A stretch of DNA of 53,045 bases. It comes from Streptomyces sp. H27-H5. Its GTDB lineage: Bacteria; Actinomycetota; Actinomycetes; Streptomycetales; Streptomycetaceae. The notes under the pieces were generated by a model that saw nothing but the letters and a program-made list of their open reading frames with translations, ran no database searches and was not told the DNA's origin. Positions 32,910 to 40,963 of this stretch are shown here, piece after piece. Numbering within the stretch: position 1 is the first letter of the stretch; each line of letters opens with the position of its first letter. The translations under genes were made by a program, and so were the position numbers. The stretch covers positions 1-53,045 of the forward strand of contig NZ_JAPNLK010000060.1 in NCBI RefSeq assembly GCF_026627505.1, given 5' to 3'.

Positions 32910-34403
32910 ATGGACCAGCACGCGCACCACCGATCCGCCGCACAGGACCCCCGCGCGGACGACGAGTTACCCGCCGACGTCACCCAGGACGCCGTGGTCG
33001 TCGTGCCCGGCATCATGGGCAGCGCCCTCTACGACAACGAACGGGGCCGGCACGTCTGGGGGCTCGAGGGGATCTCGTGGCTGGTCCGCGCCTGGACCCT
33101 CCCGGGCGGGCTCACCTCCCTCGCCATGAGGGACGAGGAACTGGAGGGCAAGACCGGGCGGATCACGGCGACCGGACTGCTCAAGCACTCCGCCTGGACG
33201 CCCTATCTGGCCGGCATCGAGCCCTACACCGACCTCGTGGCGGCCGTCGGCCGGTGCGTCGCCCACCCCGCCGCCGTCCTGGAGTTCGCCTACGACTGGC
33301 GCCTGCCCGCCGCGACCAACGGCCGGCTCCTCGCCGAAGCCGCCCGCGCCCACCTCACCGCCTGGCGCGCGCATCCCGCCCACGACCGCGCCCGCCGCCA
33401 TCGGGTCGACGAACGCGAAGCCCGGCTCGTCTTCGTCGCGCACTCCATGGGCGGCCTCGTCACCCGCGCGGCCCTGGACCCCCGCCTCGACGGCGACCTC
33501 CAGGCGGACACCCGCGGCGTCCTCACCCTGGGCACTCCCTTCCACGGCGCCGTCAAGGCCACCGTCATCCTCAACACCGGCCGGGGCACTCCGGTGCCCC
33601 TTCCGCACCGCAAACTCCGGGCGATCTGCGCGAACATGCCCGGCCTGCACGACCTCCTGCCCCAGTACAAGAGCGTGCGCGAGGACGGGAACATCCGGCA
33701 CCTGACGCCGGGCGACGTCGTCTCCCTCGGTGGGAACGCCGAACTGGCACGCGACGCGGCCCGCCTCCACCGCGACCACCGCGGCATCGAACTGCCCGGG
33801 CACCGCTCGGTCGTGGGCATCAACCAGCCCACCCTGCAGAACCTGAGCATCCGCGAGGGCCGGGTCACCGCCTTCGAGGACGGCGCCCGGGCGCACGCCG
33901 ACGGCACCCTCATCCGGGACGGCCACGATCGGATCAAGTACTTCCGGGTCCAGGGCGACGGCACCGTCTACAAGGAATCCGCGTCCATCAGCCCCGCGGT
34001 GACCACCCTCCCCCTCCAGCACGGAGACGTCGCCAAAGCCGACACCGCCCTCGAAGCGGTCGTCGAGATACTCCGGGAGGACATCCACCTCGGCCCCCCG
34101 CAGGGCGAAGCCGGATGCGGGCTCGACACCCCCGACTTCGTCGAGGCCGGTCAAGCCTGGAAGGTGACCCTCACCGACGTGGACTCCCTCGCCGGCGTGA
34201 CCTGCCGCATCACCGCCCTCGACGACCCACGCGACGTCCAGGACGCGGCCCTGACCTGGGAAGACGGCAACGCGGTCGCCGTCGCCACGGCCAAGGCCCC
34301 CGGCCTGTACCGGGTCGCGGTGCGCACGCTCGACGGCGCCGACATCACGCAACTCGTCCTGGCGGGCGACGCCGGCGGGCGCCTGGAGGAAGCGGAGGAC
34401 TGA
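32910..34403 (+). CDS. LCAT-like alpha/beta-hydrolase (lipase/phospholipase)
   Basis: The 497-residue protein opens with the LCAT-type oxyanion motif VVVVPGIMGSALYD and has the nucleophile elbow AHSMGG (Ser179), followed by LTLGTPFHGAVKA. A His in LPLQHGDV may complete the triad. The last 110 residues form a beta-rich extra domain (WKVTLTDVDSLAGVTCRITALDDP). No signal peptide is seen, so it should act inside the cell, possibly on membranes. Codon 20 is TTA (32967-32969). It starts 20 bp from the divergent caspase/STAND/WD40 gene, so the two probably form one module with the lipase as effector or protease target. That link is inference. Confidence 0.85.
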   Translation: MDQHAHHRSAAQDPRADDELPADVTQDAVVVVPGIMGSALYDNERGRHVWGLEGISWLVRAWTLPGGLTSLAMRDEELEGKTGRITATGLLKHSAWTPYLAGIEPYTDLVAAVGRCVAHPAAVLEFAYDWRLPAATNGRLLAEAARAHLTAWRAHPAHDRARRHRVDEREARLVFVAHSMGGLVTRAALDPRLDGDLQADTRGVLTLGTPFHGAVKATVILNTGRGTPVPLPHRKLRAICANMPGLHDLLPQYKSVREDGNIRHLTPGDVVSLGGNAELARDAARLHRDHRGIELPGHRSVVGINQPTLQNLSIREGRVTAFEDGARAHADGTLIRDGHDRIKYFRVQGDGTVYKESASISPAVTTLPLQHGDVAKADTALEAVVEILREDIHLGPPQGEAGCGLDTPDFVEAGQAWKVTLTDVDSLAGVTCRITALDDPRDVQDAALTWEDGNAVAVATAKAPGLYRVAVRTLDGADITQLVLAGDAGGRLEEAED

Positions 34404-34804
34404 CGCCCGGGGGCGCCCGCGCGTCGCCCGGCGGGGCGGGCGCAGGTCACCGCACACGGGTGACCCGCTCGCGCCGCGCCGCCTGCGGGGGCGGCGGCAT
34501 GGGGCGTCGGGTGAGGCCGCGTGATGTTCATAGCGGACGGAATGGGTGATTCCGGAGGGGCGTGATCATAGATGAGCGTTTTCGGTCAGGATTGGACCGG
34601 TGACTCAGCGTGAGGCGGGTTATTCGGGTCTTGCCCGTGCCCTCTGCTCTCCCTTGCCCCGCCTGTCTCGCGCTCGAGCACCATCGGCAGGAATTCACGC
34701 GGCCGTACCCCGGGTAGGGCGAAAGATTTCCCGACCTGGCCCCACGGTGACGCAAAAGAAGTCCGAAACTGGCAGGGTTGCTTTGACTCGTCATCGGTGG
34801 GTCG
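34404..34804. other. Non-coding stretch between lipase and exporter genes
   Basis: This 401-base interval begins with two hairpins (34413-34443; 34445-34465). Its middle (34510-34600) is distinctly less GC-rich, as promoter regions here are. A dyad CGGTC-N7-GACCG lies near 34585-34601, and TTGACT occurs at 34783-34788 just before the exporter gene. The ORFs crossing it on either strand have no convincing codon bias or ribosome binding site. Confidence 0.6.
34413..34443 (+). terminator. Hairpin after the lipase gene
   Basis: GCGCCCGC (34413-34420) pairs with GCGGGCGC (34436-34443), 10 bases after the lipase stop. A second hairpin, GGTCACC/GGTGACC (34445-34465), follows at once, giving a tandem terminator. 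Confidence 0.55.
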
Positions 34805-36160
34805 GTGAGTGTCGGTCACATGTCCGAAACATCCCGAGCCGCCGCCGGTGGCCCCCTTCGTGTGCGCGATTTCCGGTTGCTGCTCGCGGGAGCCGCCACC
34901 GGGCAGCTCGGTGCCCAGGTGACGCTCGTGGCACTGCCCCTCGTGGCCGTGCTCGAACTCGACGCCCCCGCCTTCCAGGTGGGCCTCCTGACCGCTGCGG
35001 AGACCGCCGCCTTCCTGCTCGTCGGGCTGCCCGCCGGGGCACTCGTCGACCGCATGCGCAAGCGATCCCTGATGATCCGCGCGGACCTGATCCGCGCCGC
35101 GGCCATGGCGAGCATCCCCGCCGCCGCGCTCGCCCACGCCCTGACCATGGCCCAGCTCTACGTCGTCGCGCTCGTGATCGGCGTGGCGACCGTGTTCTTC
35201 GACGTCGCCCATCAGAGCTACCTGCCGCAGATCCTGCCCCGGGACCAGCTGGTGGCCGGCAACGGTGCGCTGGAGACGGTCCGTTCCACCGCCCAGGTGA
35301 CCGGCCCCGGCGCCGGCGGCGGGCTGGTCCAGCTCGTCGGAGCGCACCTCGCCGTCGTCGCCGACGCCATCGGCTACGTGCTCTCCGCCCTGTTCCTCCT
35401 GCGCGTCAAACAGCCCGAGGAAATACCCGAGCCCGCCGCCGGGGCCTCCCTGCGCAAGGAGATGGCCGAAGGCGTCCGCTTCGTCTTCGGCCATCCGCTG
35501 CTCCGGGTCATCGCCCTCACCACCGGCCTCGCCAACCTCTGTACCGCCGTCCTCATGGCGACGCAGACCGTGCACCTCGTCCGCGTCGTCGGACTCGAAC
35601 CCGGCGGGCTCGGGCTGGTGCTGTCCGCGTCGGCCGTCGGAGGGCTGCTGGGCGCCCTGTGCGCCGGACGCCTCGCCGCCCGGCTCGGGCAGGCCCGGGT
35701 CATCCTCCTGTCCGTCCTCGTGACCGGCCCGTTCGCCCTGCTGTGGCCCCTGTCCGGGCACGGCGTCCCCGGGGCGGCCCTCTTCGCCGCCGGATCGGCG
35801 GTCGTCTCCTTCGGCGCGGTCGTCTACAACATCGCCCAGGTCAGCTTCCGCCAAGGGCTGTGCCCACCACGCCTGCTCGGCCGGATGAACGCCACCCTGC
35901 GCTTCCTCATGTGGGGCACCCTGCCGCTCGGCGCGCTCATCGGCGGCGCCCTCGCCCAGTCCTACGGGTCACGTACGGCACTCGCCTGGTGCGCCGTCGG
36001 CATCCTCGCCGTACCGCTGCCGCTGCTCCTCTCCCCGCTGCGCCGGATGCGGGACCTGCCCGGCCCGCAGGACGACGCCCGCGCCACCCACGAGGCGCCG
36101 GGGGAGAACACCGCCGCCGCCGCCGGCGACGAACGGCCGGCCCCCGCACCCACCCGCTGA
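34805..36160 (+). CDS. MFS transporter, EntS-like
   Basis: About 12 transmembrane helices in 451 residues. It begins with the MFS_3 pattern VRDFRLLLAGAATGQLGAQVTLVALPLVAV and has LVGLPAGALVDRMRKRSLM and QSYLPQILPRDQLVAGNGALETVRS, typical of the family that exports siderophores and peptides such as enterobactin. The C-terminal 45 residues are a polar Ala/Pro-rich tail. GTG 34805 and ATG 34820 are both possible starts. It is the first gene of the NRPS half and 97 bases before the free C domain, so export of the peptide product is the natural guess. Confidence 0.9.
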   Translation: MSVGHMSETSRAAAGGPLRVRDFRLLLAGAATGQLGAQVTLVALPLVAVLELDAPAFQVGLLTAAETAAFLLVGLPAGALVDRMRKRSLMIRADLIRAAAMASIPAAALAHALTMAQLYVVALVIGVATVFFDVAHQSYLPQILPRDQLVAGNGALETVRSTAQVTGPGAGGGLVQLVGAHLAVVADAIGYVLSALFLLRVKQPEEIPEPAAGASLRKEMAEGVRFVFGHPLLRVIALTTGLANLCTAVLMATQTVHLVRVVGLEPGGLGLVLSASAVGGLLGALCAGRLAARLGQARVILLSVLVTGPFALLWPLSGHGVPGAALFAAGSAVVSFGAVVYNIAQVSFRQGLCPPRLLGRMNATLRFLMWGTLPLGALIGGALAQSYGSRTALAWCAVGILAVPLPLLLSPLRRMRDLPGPQDDARATHEAPGENTAAAAGDERPAPAPTR

Positions 36161-36257
36161 CCACCCGTACCGCGACGCGCGGGGGCGACCGCCGCCACAC
36201 CCTTCCGCGCGACCGCGACCCGCGACCCGCGACCGCGGCCTCGACAGAGAGAACCAC

Positions 36258-37553
36258 GTGCTCAGCATCACGAGTCAGTACCTGGCCCGTTACCGGCGTC
36301 TCACCGCCGCCGGCGACCGGTCCGACGTCCTGCTGCCCGTCACCGGAGCACAGCGCCGCTTCCTCCTGGTGCGCTCGCTGGATCCGTCGGGCCGCCCCGA
36401 CCTGGTGCCGATGTTCTTCGCCTTCCCGCACGGAACCATCGACCCCGAACGTCTGCGGGCTGCGGCCCACCGGCTCGCCGCACGGCACACCGCCCTGCGC
36501 TCGCGGCCGGCCGTCGTGCGCGGCACTCCCGTCCTGCGCGTCGCCGATCCGGACGTCGATGTGACCCGGCCGGCCCCGATGTCGGGGGAGCGGCCCGCCG
36601 ACACGCTCCGTCGCGCGCTGTCCTCCTGGGACGCGCAGGGTTCCCCCCTGCGGCTCTTCCTCGTACGCGACGAGGAGCGCGAGGAGGACGTCCTCGCCAT
36701 CGCCTTGGACCACGCCGTCTGCGACGGCCGTTCCCTGGCGAGGATCGTCGACGAACTCGGCGCCGCCTACAGCGAGGAGCCCATCACGGCCCGCCCCGCG
36801 CCCGAGGAGACGCAAGCCGAACTCGCCGCCTACCGGGACACCGTCCTGCGCCAACTCGCCGCCGAGGAAAGGGCGGAGACGCCCGAGGCGGCCGCGTATT
36901 GGGCGGACCGGCTGCGTACGCTCCGGGCCCACGCCCCGTCACCCCGTCCGGCACGCGTGCCCGACGGCGCGTCGTCCAGTGGTGTCGCGCAGATCCGGCT
37001 GCCCGCGCACGACGGCGGCGTACCGTTCCCCGGACTGCTCGACGCCTGCCGCGCCGCGGCCCGCGAGCTGTACGGCCCGGACCTCGTGGTCCCGCTCGGC
37101 TACCCGTGGGGCGGCCGTCCCTCGGGGGCGGAGCCGGTCATCGGCTGCTTCCTCAACACCGTCGTCTTCCCGGCCGACACCGGCCGCACGCCCGACCCGG
37201 AGGCGACGGCCGACGCGTGGTGGGACGACCTCGACCGGGCCGACGTGCCCTTCGACGCCGTCGTGACCGCCGTGCGCGCCGCCGGCTCCGGCTGGACCGG
37301 AGGCCTCGACGGACTGCTCACCGTGGACGACGACAGCCGTCGCCCGCCCCTGCGACTGGCCGGTGTCGAGGGGCGGGAGGTCCACGTCGACGGCAGACCC
37401 GTCCGCGGCCCCTTCGCCGTCTCCGTCACCCAGGGAGCGGAGATCCACCTGCGGATGGTGTGGGACCGCGCGGTGCTCGACGACGCCACCGCGCACCGGG
37501 CCTTCGACGCGCTCACCCACGCGCTGCGCCCCGCCCCGCACACCGCGGTCTGA
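36258..37553 (+). CDS. Free-standing NRPS condensation domain
   Basis: The 431-residue protein is a single C domain. It has an N-terminal LLPVTGAQRRFLLVRSLDPSG, a catalytic motif DHAVCDG (about 151-157; the usual first His of HHxxxDG is Asp, the second His is kept) and late motifs IGCFLNTVVFPAD and PFDAVV. It joins or transfers an acyl or aminoacyl unit between carrier proteins in trans. Placed before the modular NRPS genes, it might attach the fatty or butenolide unit to the first amino acid or serve one of the A-PCP proteins that lack C domains. GTG start; GAGAGA upstream. Confidence 0.87.
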   Translation: MLSITSQYLARYRRLTAAGDRSDVLLPVTGAQRRFLLVRSLDPSGRPDLVPMFFAFPHGTIDPERLRAAAHRLAARHTALRSRPAVVRGTPVLRVADPDVDVTRPAPMSGERPADTLRRALSSWDAQGSPLRLFLVRDEEREEDVLAIALDHAVCDGRSLARIVDELGAAYSEEPITARPAPEETQAELAAYRDTVLRQLAAEERAETPEAAAYWADRLRTLRAHAPSPRPARVPDGASSSGVAQIRLPAHDGGVPFPGLLDACRAAARELYGPDLVVPLGYPWGGRPSGAEPVIGCFLNTVVFPADTGRTPDPEATADAWWDDLDRADVPFDAVVTAVRAAGSGWTGGLDGLLTVDDDSRRPPLRLAGVEGREVHVDGRPVRGPFAVSVTQGAEIHLRMVWDRAVLDDATAHRAFDALTHALRPAPHTAV

Positions 37554-37771
37554 CCCCGCCCCGGACCCCGGCCCCTCCGGGCACCGCCGCCCCCGCACCG
37601 GTGCACCCCACGCCGGCGCACCGCGCGTCCCAGCGCACCCCGAACTCCCCCCATGGCATCCCCCCCCCGCGCCCGAAACGGCACCGCGCGACCCGCGAAG
37701 CCGCCCGCACGACCACCGGACACAACCGTGACCGGCACCGGAATCCGACCCGACAACCTCAGGGATCGCCC

Positions 37772-40700
37772 ATGCTTCCCCTCTCCTCCTCGCAGGAGAT
37801 CGTCTGGCTGCACGAACAGATGCAGCCCGGCAGTCGCGCCTACAACTTCACCGCCGCGCTGGACCTGTGGGGCCCGCTCGACGCCGAGGCGCTGCGGCTG
37901 GGACTCGCCGCCACCCTGGCACGCCACCCCGGCCTGCGCCTCGAACTCGTCGCCTCCACCGGTTCCGTACCCGGGCAGCGGGTCGCGCCGCAGTGTCCGC
38001 CGAGGCTGCGCACCGTCGACCTCGGAGCGGAGGCCGACCCCGAGGCGGCGTTCGCCGACCTCCTGCGCGCCGAGGCCGAGACACCGCTCGACACCTTCGA
38101 GGCCCCGCTGATCCGCTGGACGCTCGTACGGCTGGCCGAGAACCATCACCGGCTGGTCCACGTCGAGCACCACCTGATCCACGACGGGCACTCCTTCGCG
38201 ATCCTGCTCGACGACGTCTTCCGCGTCTACCGCGCCCACGTCCTCGGCGAACCCCTGGAGCTCCCGCCCGCCTCGTCGTACGCGGACCACGTCCGGGCCC
38301 GGGCCGAGGCCGCGTACGCCCCCGAATCCCTGGACTTCTGGCGGACCGAGCTGCGCGACCAGCCCCACGACCTGCCGCTGCCCGGTCTCGTCCGCCCCGG
38401 TGCCCGTCGCCGGCACAACGGCGGCCAGCTGCGCCAGACGATCGGCGCCGATCTCGCCGAACGGCTGCGCGCCCACACCCGTTCGCGCGGTCTCACCCCG
38501 TTCGCCACGCTCCTGGGGCTGTTCGCCGAACTCCTGCGCCGGCACAGCGGCCGCTCCCGGATGGTCATCGGCACCGCCGTCGGCAACCGCCCCCTCGGCT
38601 ACGAGGACGCCGTGGGCATGTTCGTCAACACCATCCCGCTGGCGCTCGCCCTGGACGGCGCCGTCTCCGCCCAGGAGACCATGTACGACGTCACCGACAC
38701 CCTCATCCGGGCCCTGCCGCACCAGGACGTGCCGGTCCAGGAGCTGACCCGGGCGCTCGGCATGCACACCTCCGGCGCCGACAACCCGCTGTTCTCCGTC
38801 ATGTTCAGCGCCCACGACGCACCGCTGCCCGAGATCGACGTACCCGGTCTCGACATCACCCTCTTCGAGGGGTTCAACACCGGCACCACCCGCTTCGACC
38901 TCGACGTGGTGCTGCTCCCCGACGACCGGCGCGGCGTCACCCCGCGCCACGGCTCGCCCGGCATGACCCTGGTCTGGGACTACGACGACGACCTCTTCGG
39001 CGAGGACGTCGCCCGGCTGCTCTCCGGCCGCTTCCTGGACCTGCTGCGCGCCTATCTCGACAGCCCCGAGACCCCGCTGGCCGACCTGGCACCGACCGCC
39101 GTGGAACCGGCCGCCGAGCGCGTGCCCGTGCCCACCGACCGCGATCCGCTGGACCCCGTGGCCGCGCACCACCCGTCGCTGCCCGCCCTGCTGTGCGGCG
39201 CGCGCCGCCTCACCTACGGCGAACTCGACGACCGGGTCGGCTCGCTCGCCGAGCGGCTGCGCGCCGCCGGTGTGACGCCCGGCCGGCCGGTGGCCGCCGT
39301 CCTGCCCAGGGGGACCGACTCGGTCGTCGCCCTGCTCGCGTGCCTGCGGACCGGCGCCGTCTACTGCCCGCTGTCCCCCTCCGATCCGCCGGCCCGCCTC
39401 GGACTGCTGCTGGAACGGCTCGCCCCGGCCCTGGTCCTCACCGGTGACGGCGCCCCCTCCCTGCCGGAAGCGCTGCCGATCGCCCGGATCGACGCCCCGG
39501 TCCTGCCGCCCGCGCGCGAGGCCGCCGAACTCCCCGGCGCCGCGTACGTCATCCACACCTCGGGCTCCACCGGCACGCCTAAGCCGGTCGCCGTCGGCCC
39601 CGCGGCGCTGACGCACCACATGACGGCGGCCGCCGACCGGTTCGGCCTCGTCACCTCGGACCGGGTCCTGATGTTCGCCCAGCCGTCCTTCGACGTGGCG
39701 CTGGAGGAGGTGCTGCCGACCCTGCACGCCGGGGCGTGCCTGGTCCTGCCCGAGCACGAGGTGCCCACGGGCGCGGAGCTCGCCGAACTGCTCGCGTCCG
39801 CCCGGGTCACCGTCGCCAACCTGCCCACCAGCTACTTCCTCGCCACCCGCGAGGACCTGCGTCCCGCGCTGCGCGACGAGAGCTGGGCGCCGAGGCTCCT
39901 GGTGCTCGGCGGCGAACGCCTCCCCGTGGAGGCCCTGCGCGGCGTCCTCGCCGACACCGACGCGACCGTGCTCAACGTGTACGGCGTCACCGAGGCGGCC
40001 ATCAGCTCGACCGTCCACGAGGTCTCCCGCGACGCCCTCGCCGAGGGCGCCGAGATCCCCCTGGGCACCGAACTCCCGGGCGAGCGGGTCCTCGTCCTCG
40101 ACGCCCACCACCGCCCGCTGCCGTCCGGCGCCGTCGGTGAACTCGCCGTCGCCGGACCCGGTCTCGCCGAGGGCTACGCGGGCAACGCGGAGGTGACGGC
40201 AGCCCGGTTCGTCACCGTCGACGCGCTCGACGGGGAGCGCGTCTACCTCACCGGCGACCTCGGCTACCGCGGCCTGGACGGGCTGCTGTACTTCCTGGGG
40301 CGGCGCGACAACCAGATCAAGCTGCGCGGTCACCGCATCGAGCTGGAGGAGATCGAGGCGGCGGCGTCCGCGGTGCTCGGCGGCCGGTCCTGCGCCGTCG
40401 TCCTGGACCGGGAGAGCACGGCCGGGCCCCGGCTCATCGGATTCCTCGAAGACGGCGCCGACGGCGCGGACTTCGACGAGAAGTCGCTGCACGCCGCGCT
40501 GAGCCTGCGCCTGCCCGGCCCGCTCGTACCCGCCCGCTGGGCACGGCTGGAGACCATGCCGACCCTCGCCGGAGGCAAGCCCGACCGTACGGCGCTGTCC
40601 CGCCGAGCGGCGGCGCTCGACCCCGACGACACCGTGACGTCCGCCCCCGAGGACAGCGTGACGTCCGAGTCGGGAACCGGCGCCGAGTCCGGGCCCGCCG

Positions 40701-40963
40701 GCACCGCCGTGTCCGTCATGTCCGACCATCCGATGACGGCGCTGCTCGCGGAAGGCTGGCGCGAGGTCCTCGGCCACGGCCGTTTCGACGCCCGCTCCCA
40801 CCTCTTCCACAGCGGGGGCCACTCCCTGCTGGCCGCCGAGCTGGCCGCCTGGCTGGAGCCCCGGCTGGGCACGCGCCCGCCGCTGAAGGTGCTCTTCCGC
40901 AACCCCGTGCTCGCCGACCAGGCCGAGGCCCTCGCCACCACCACCCTTTCCACGGAGTCGTGA
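37772..40963 (+). CDS. NRPS module C-A-PCP
   Basis: ATG 37772 follows AGGGA at 6 bases. The 1063 residues contain a C domain (about 1-430, HHLIHDG near 132) and an A domain (about 470-910; IHTSGSTGTPK, YGVTEA, YLTGDLG, GGKPDR). After an acidic linker there is a PCP (GGHSLL near 1016). Reading the ten specificity positions by eye gives D-V-E-N-V-G-V-I-S-K, which resembles codes for ornithine-like basic residues, at low confidence. It is the only protein of the set with a full minimal module. Its stop overlaps the next start (TGATG). Confidence 0.9.
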   Translation: MLPLSSSQEIVWLHEQMQPGSRAYNFTAALDLWGPLDAEALRLGLAATLARHPGLRLELVASTGSVPGQRVAPQCPPRLRTVDLGAEADPEAAFADLLRAEAETPLDTFEAPLIRWTLVRLAENHHRLVHVEHHLIHDGHSFAILLDDVFRVYRAHVLGEPLELPPASSYADHVRARAEAAYAPESLDFWRTELRDQPHDLPLPGLVRPGARRRHNGGQLRQTIGADLAERLRAHTRSRGLTPFATLLGLFAELLRRHSGRSRMVIGTAVGNRPLGYEDAVGMFVNTIPLALALDGAVSAQETMYDVTDTLIRALPHQDVPVQELTRALGMHTSGADNPLFSVMFSAHDAPLPEIDVPGLDITLFEGFNTGTTRFDLDVVLLPDDRRGVTPRHGSPGMTLVWDYDDDLFGEDVARLLSGRFLDLLRAYLDSPETPLADLAPTAVEPAAERVPVPTDRDPLDPVAAHHPSLPALLCGARRLTYGELDDRVGSLAERLRAAGVTPGRPVAAVLPRGTDSVVALLACLRTGAVYCPLSPSDPPARLGLLLERLAPALVLTGDGAPSLPEALPIARIDAPVLPPAREAAELPGAAYVIHTSGSTGTPKPVAVGPAALTHHMTAAADRFGLVTSDRVLMFAQPSFDVALEEVLPTLHAGACLVLPEHEVPTGAELAELLASARVTVANLPTSYFLATREDLRPALRDESWAPRLLVLGGERLPVEALRGVLADTDATVLNVYGVTEAAISSTVHEVSRDALAEGAEIPLGTELPGERVLVLDAHHRPLPSGAVGELAVAGPGLAEGYAGNAEVTAARFVTVDALDGERVYLTGDLGYRGLDGLLYFLGRRDNQIKLRGHRIELEEIEAAASAVLGGRSCAVVLDRESTAGPRLIGFLEDGADGADFDEKSLHAALSLRLPGPLVPARWARLETMPTLAGGKPDRTALSRRAAALDPDDTVTSAPEDSVTSESGTGAESGPAGTAVSVMSDHPMTALLAEGWREVLGHGRFDARSHLFHSGGHSLLAAELAAWLEPRLGTRPPLKVLFRNPVLADQAEALATTTLSTES

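Noticed and set aside
34528..34794. 88-codon minus-strand ORF between lipase and exporter genes
   Set aside because: No ribosome binding site, atypical codon use, and it covers what looks like the exporter promoter region.
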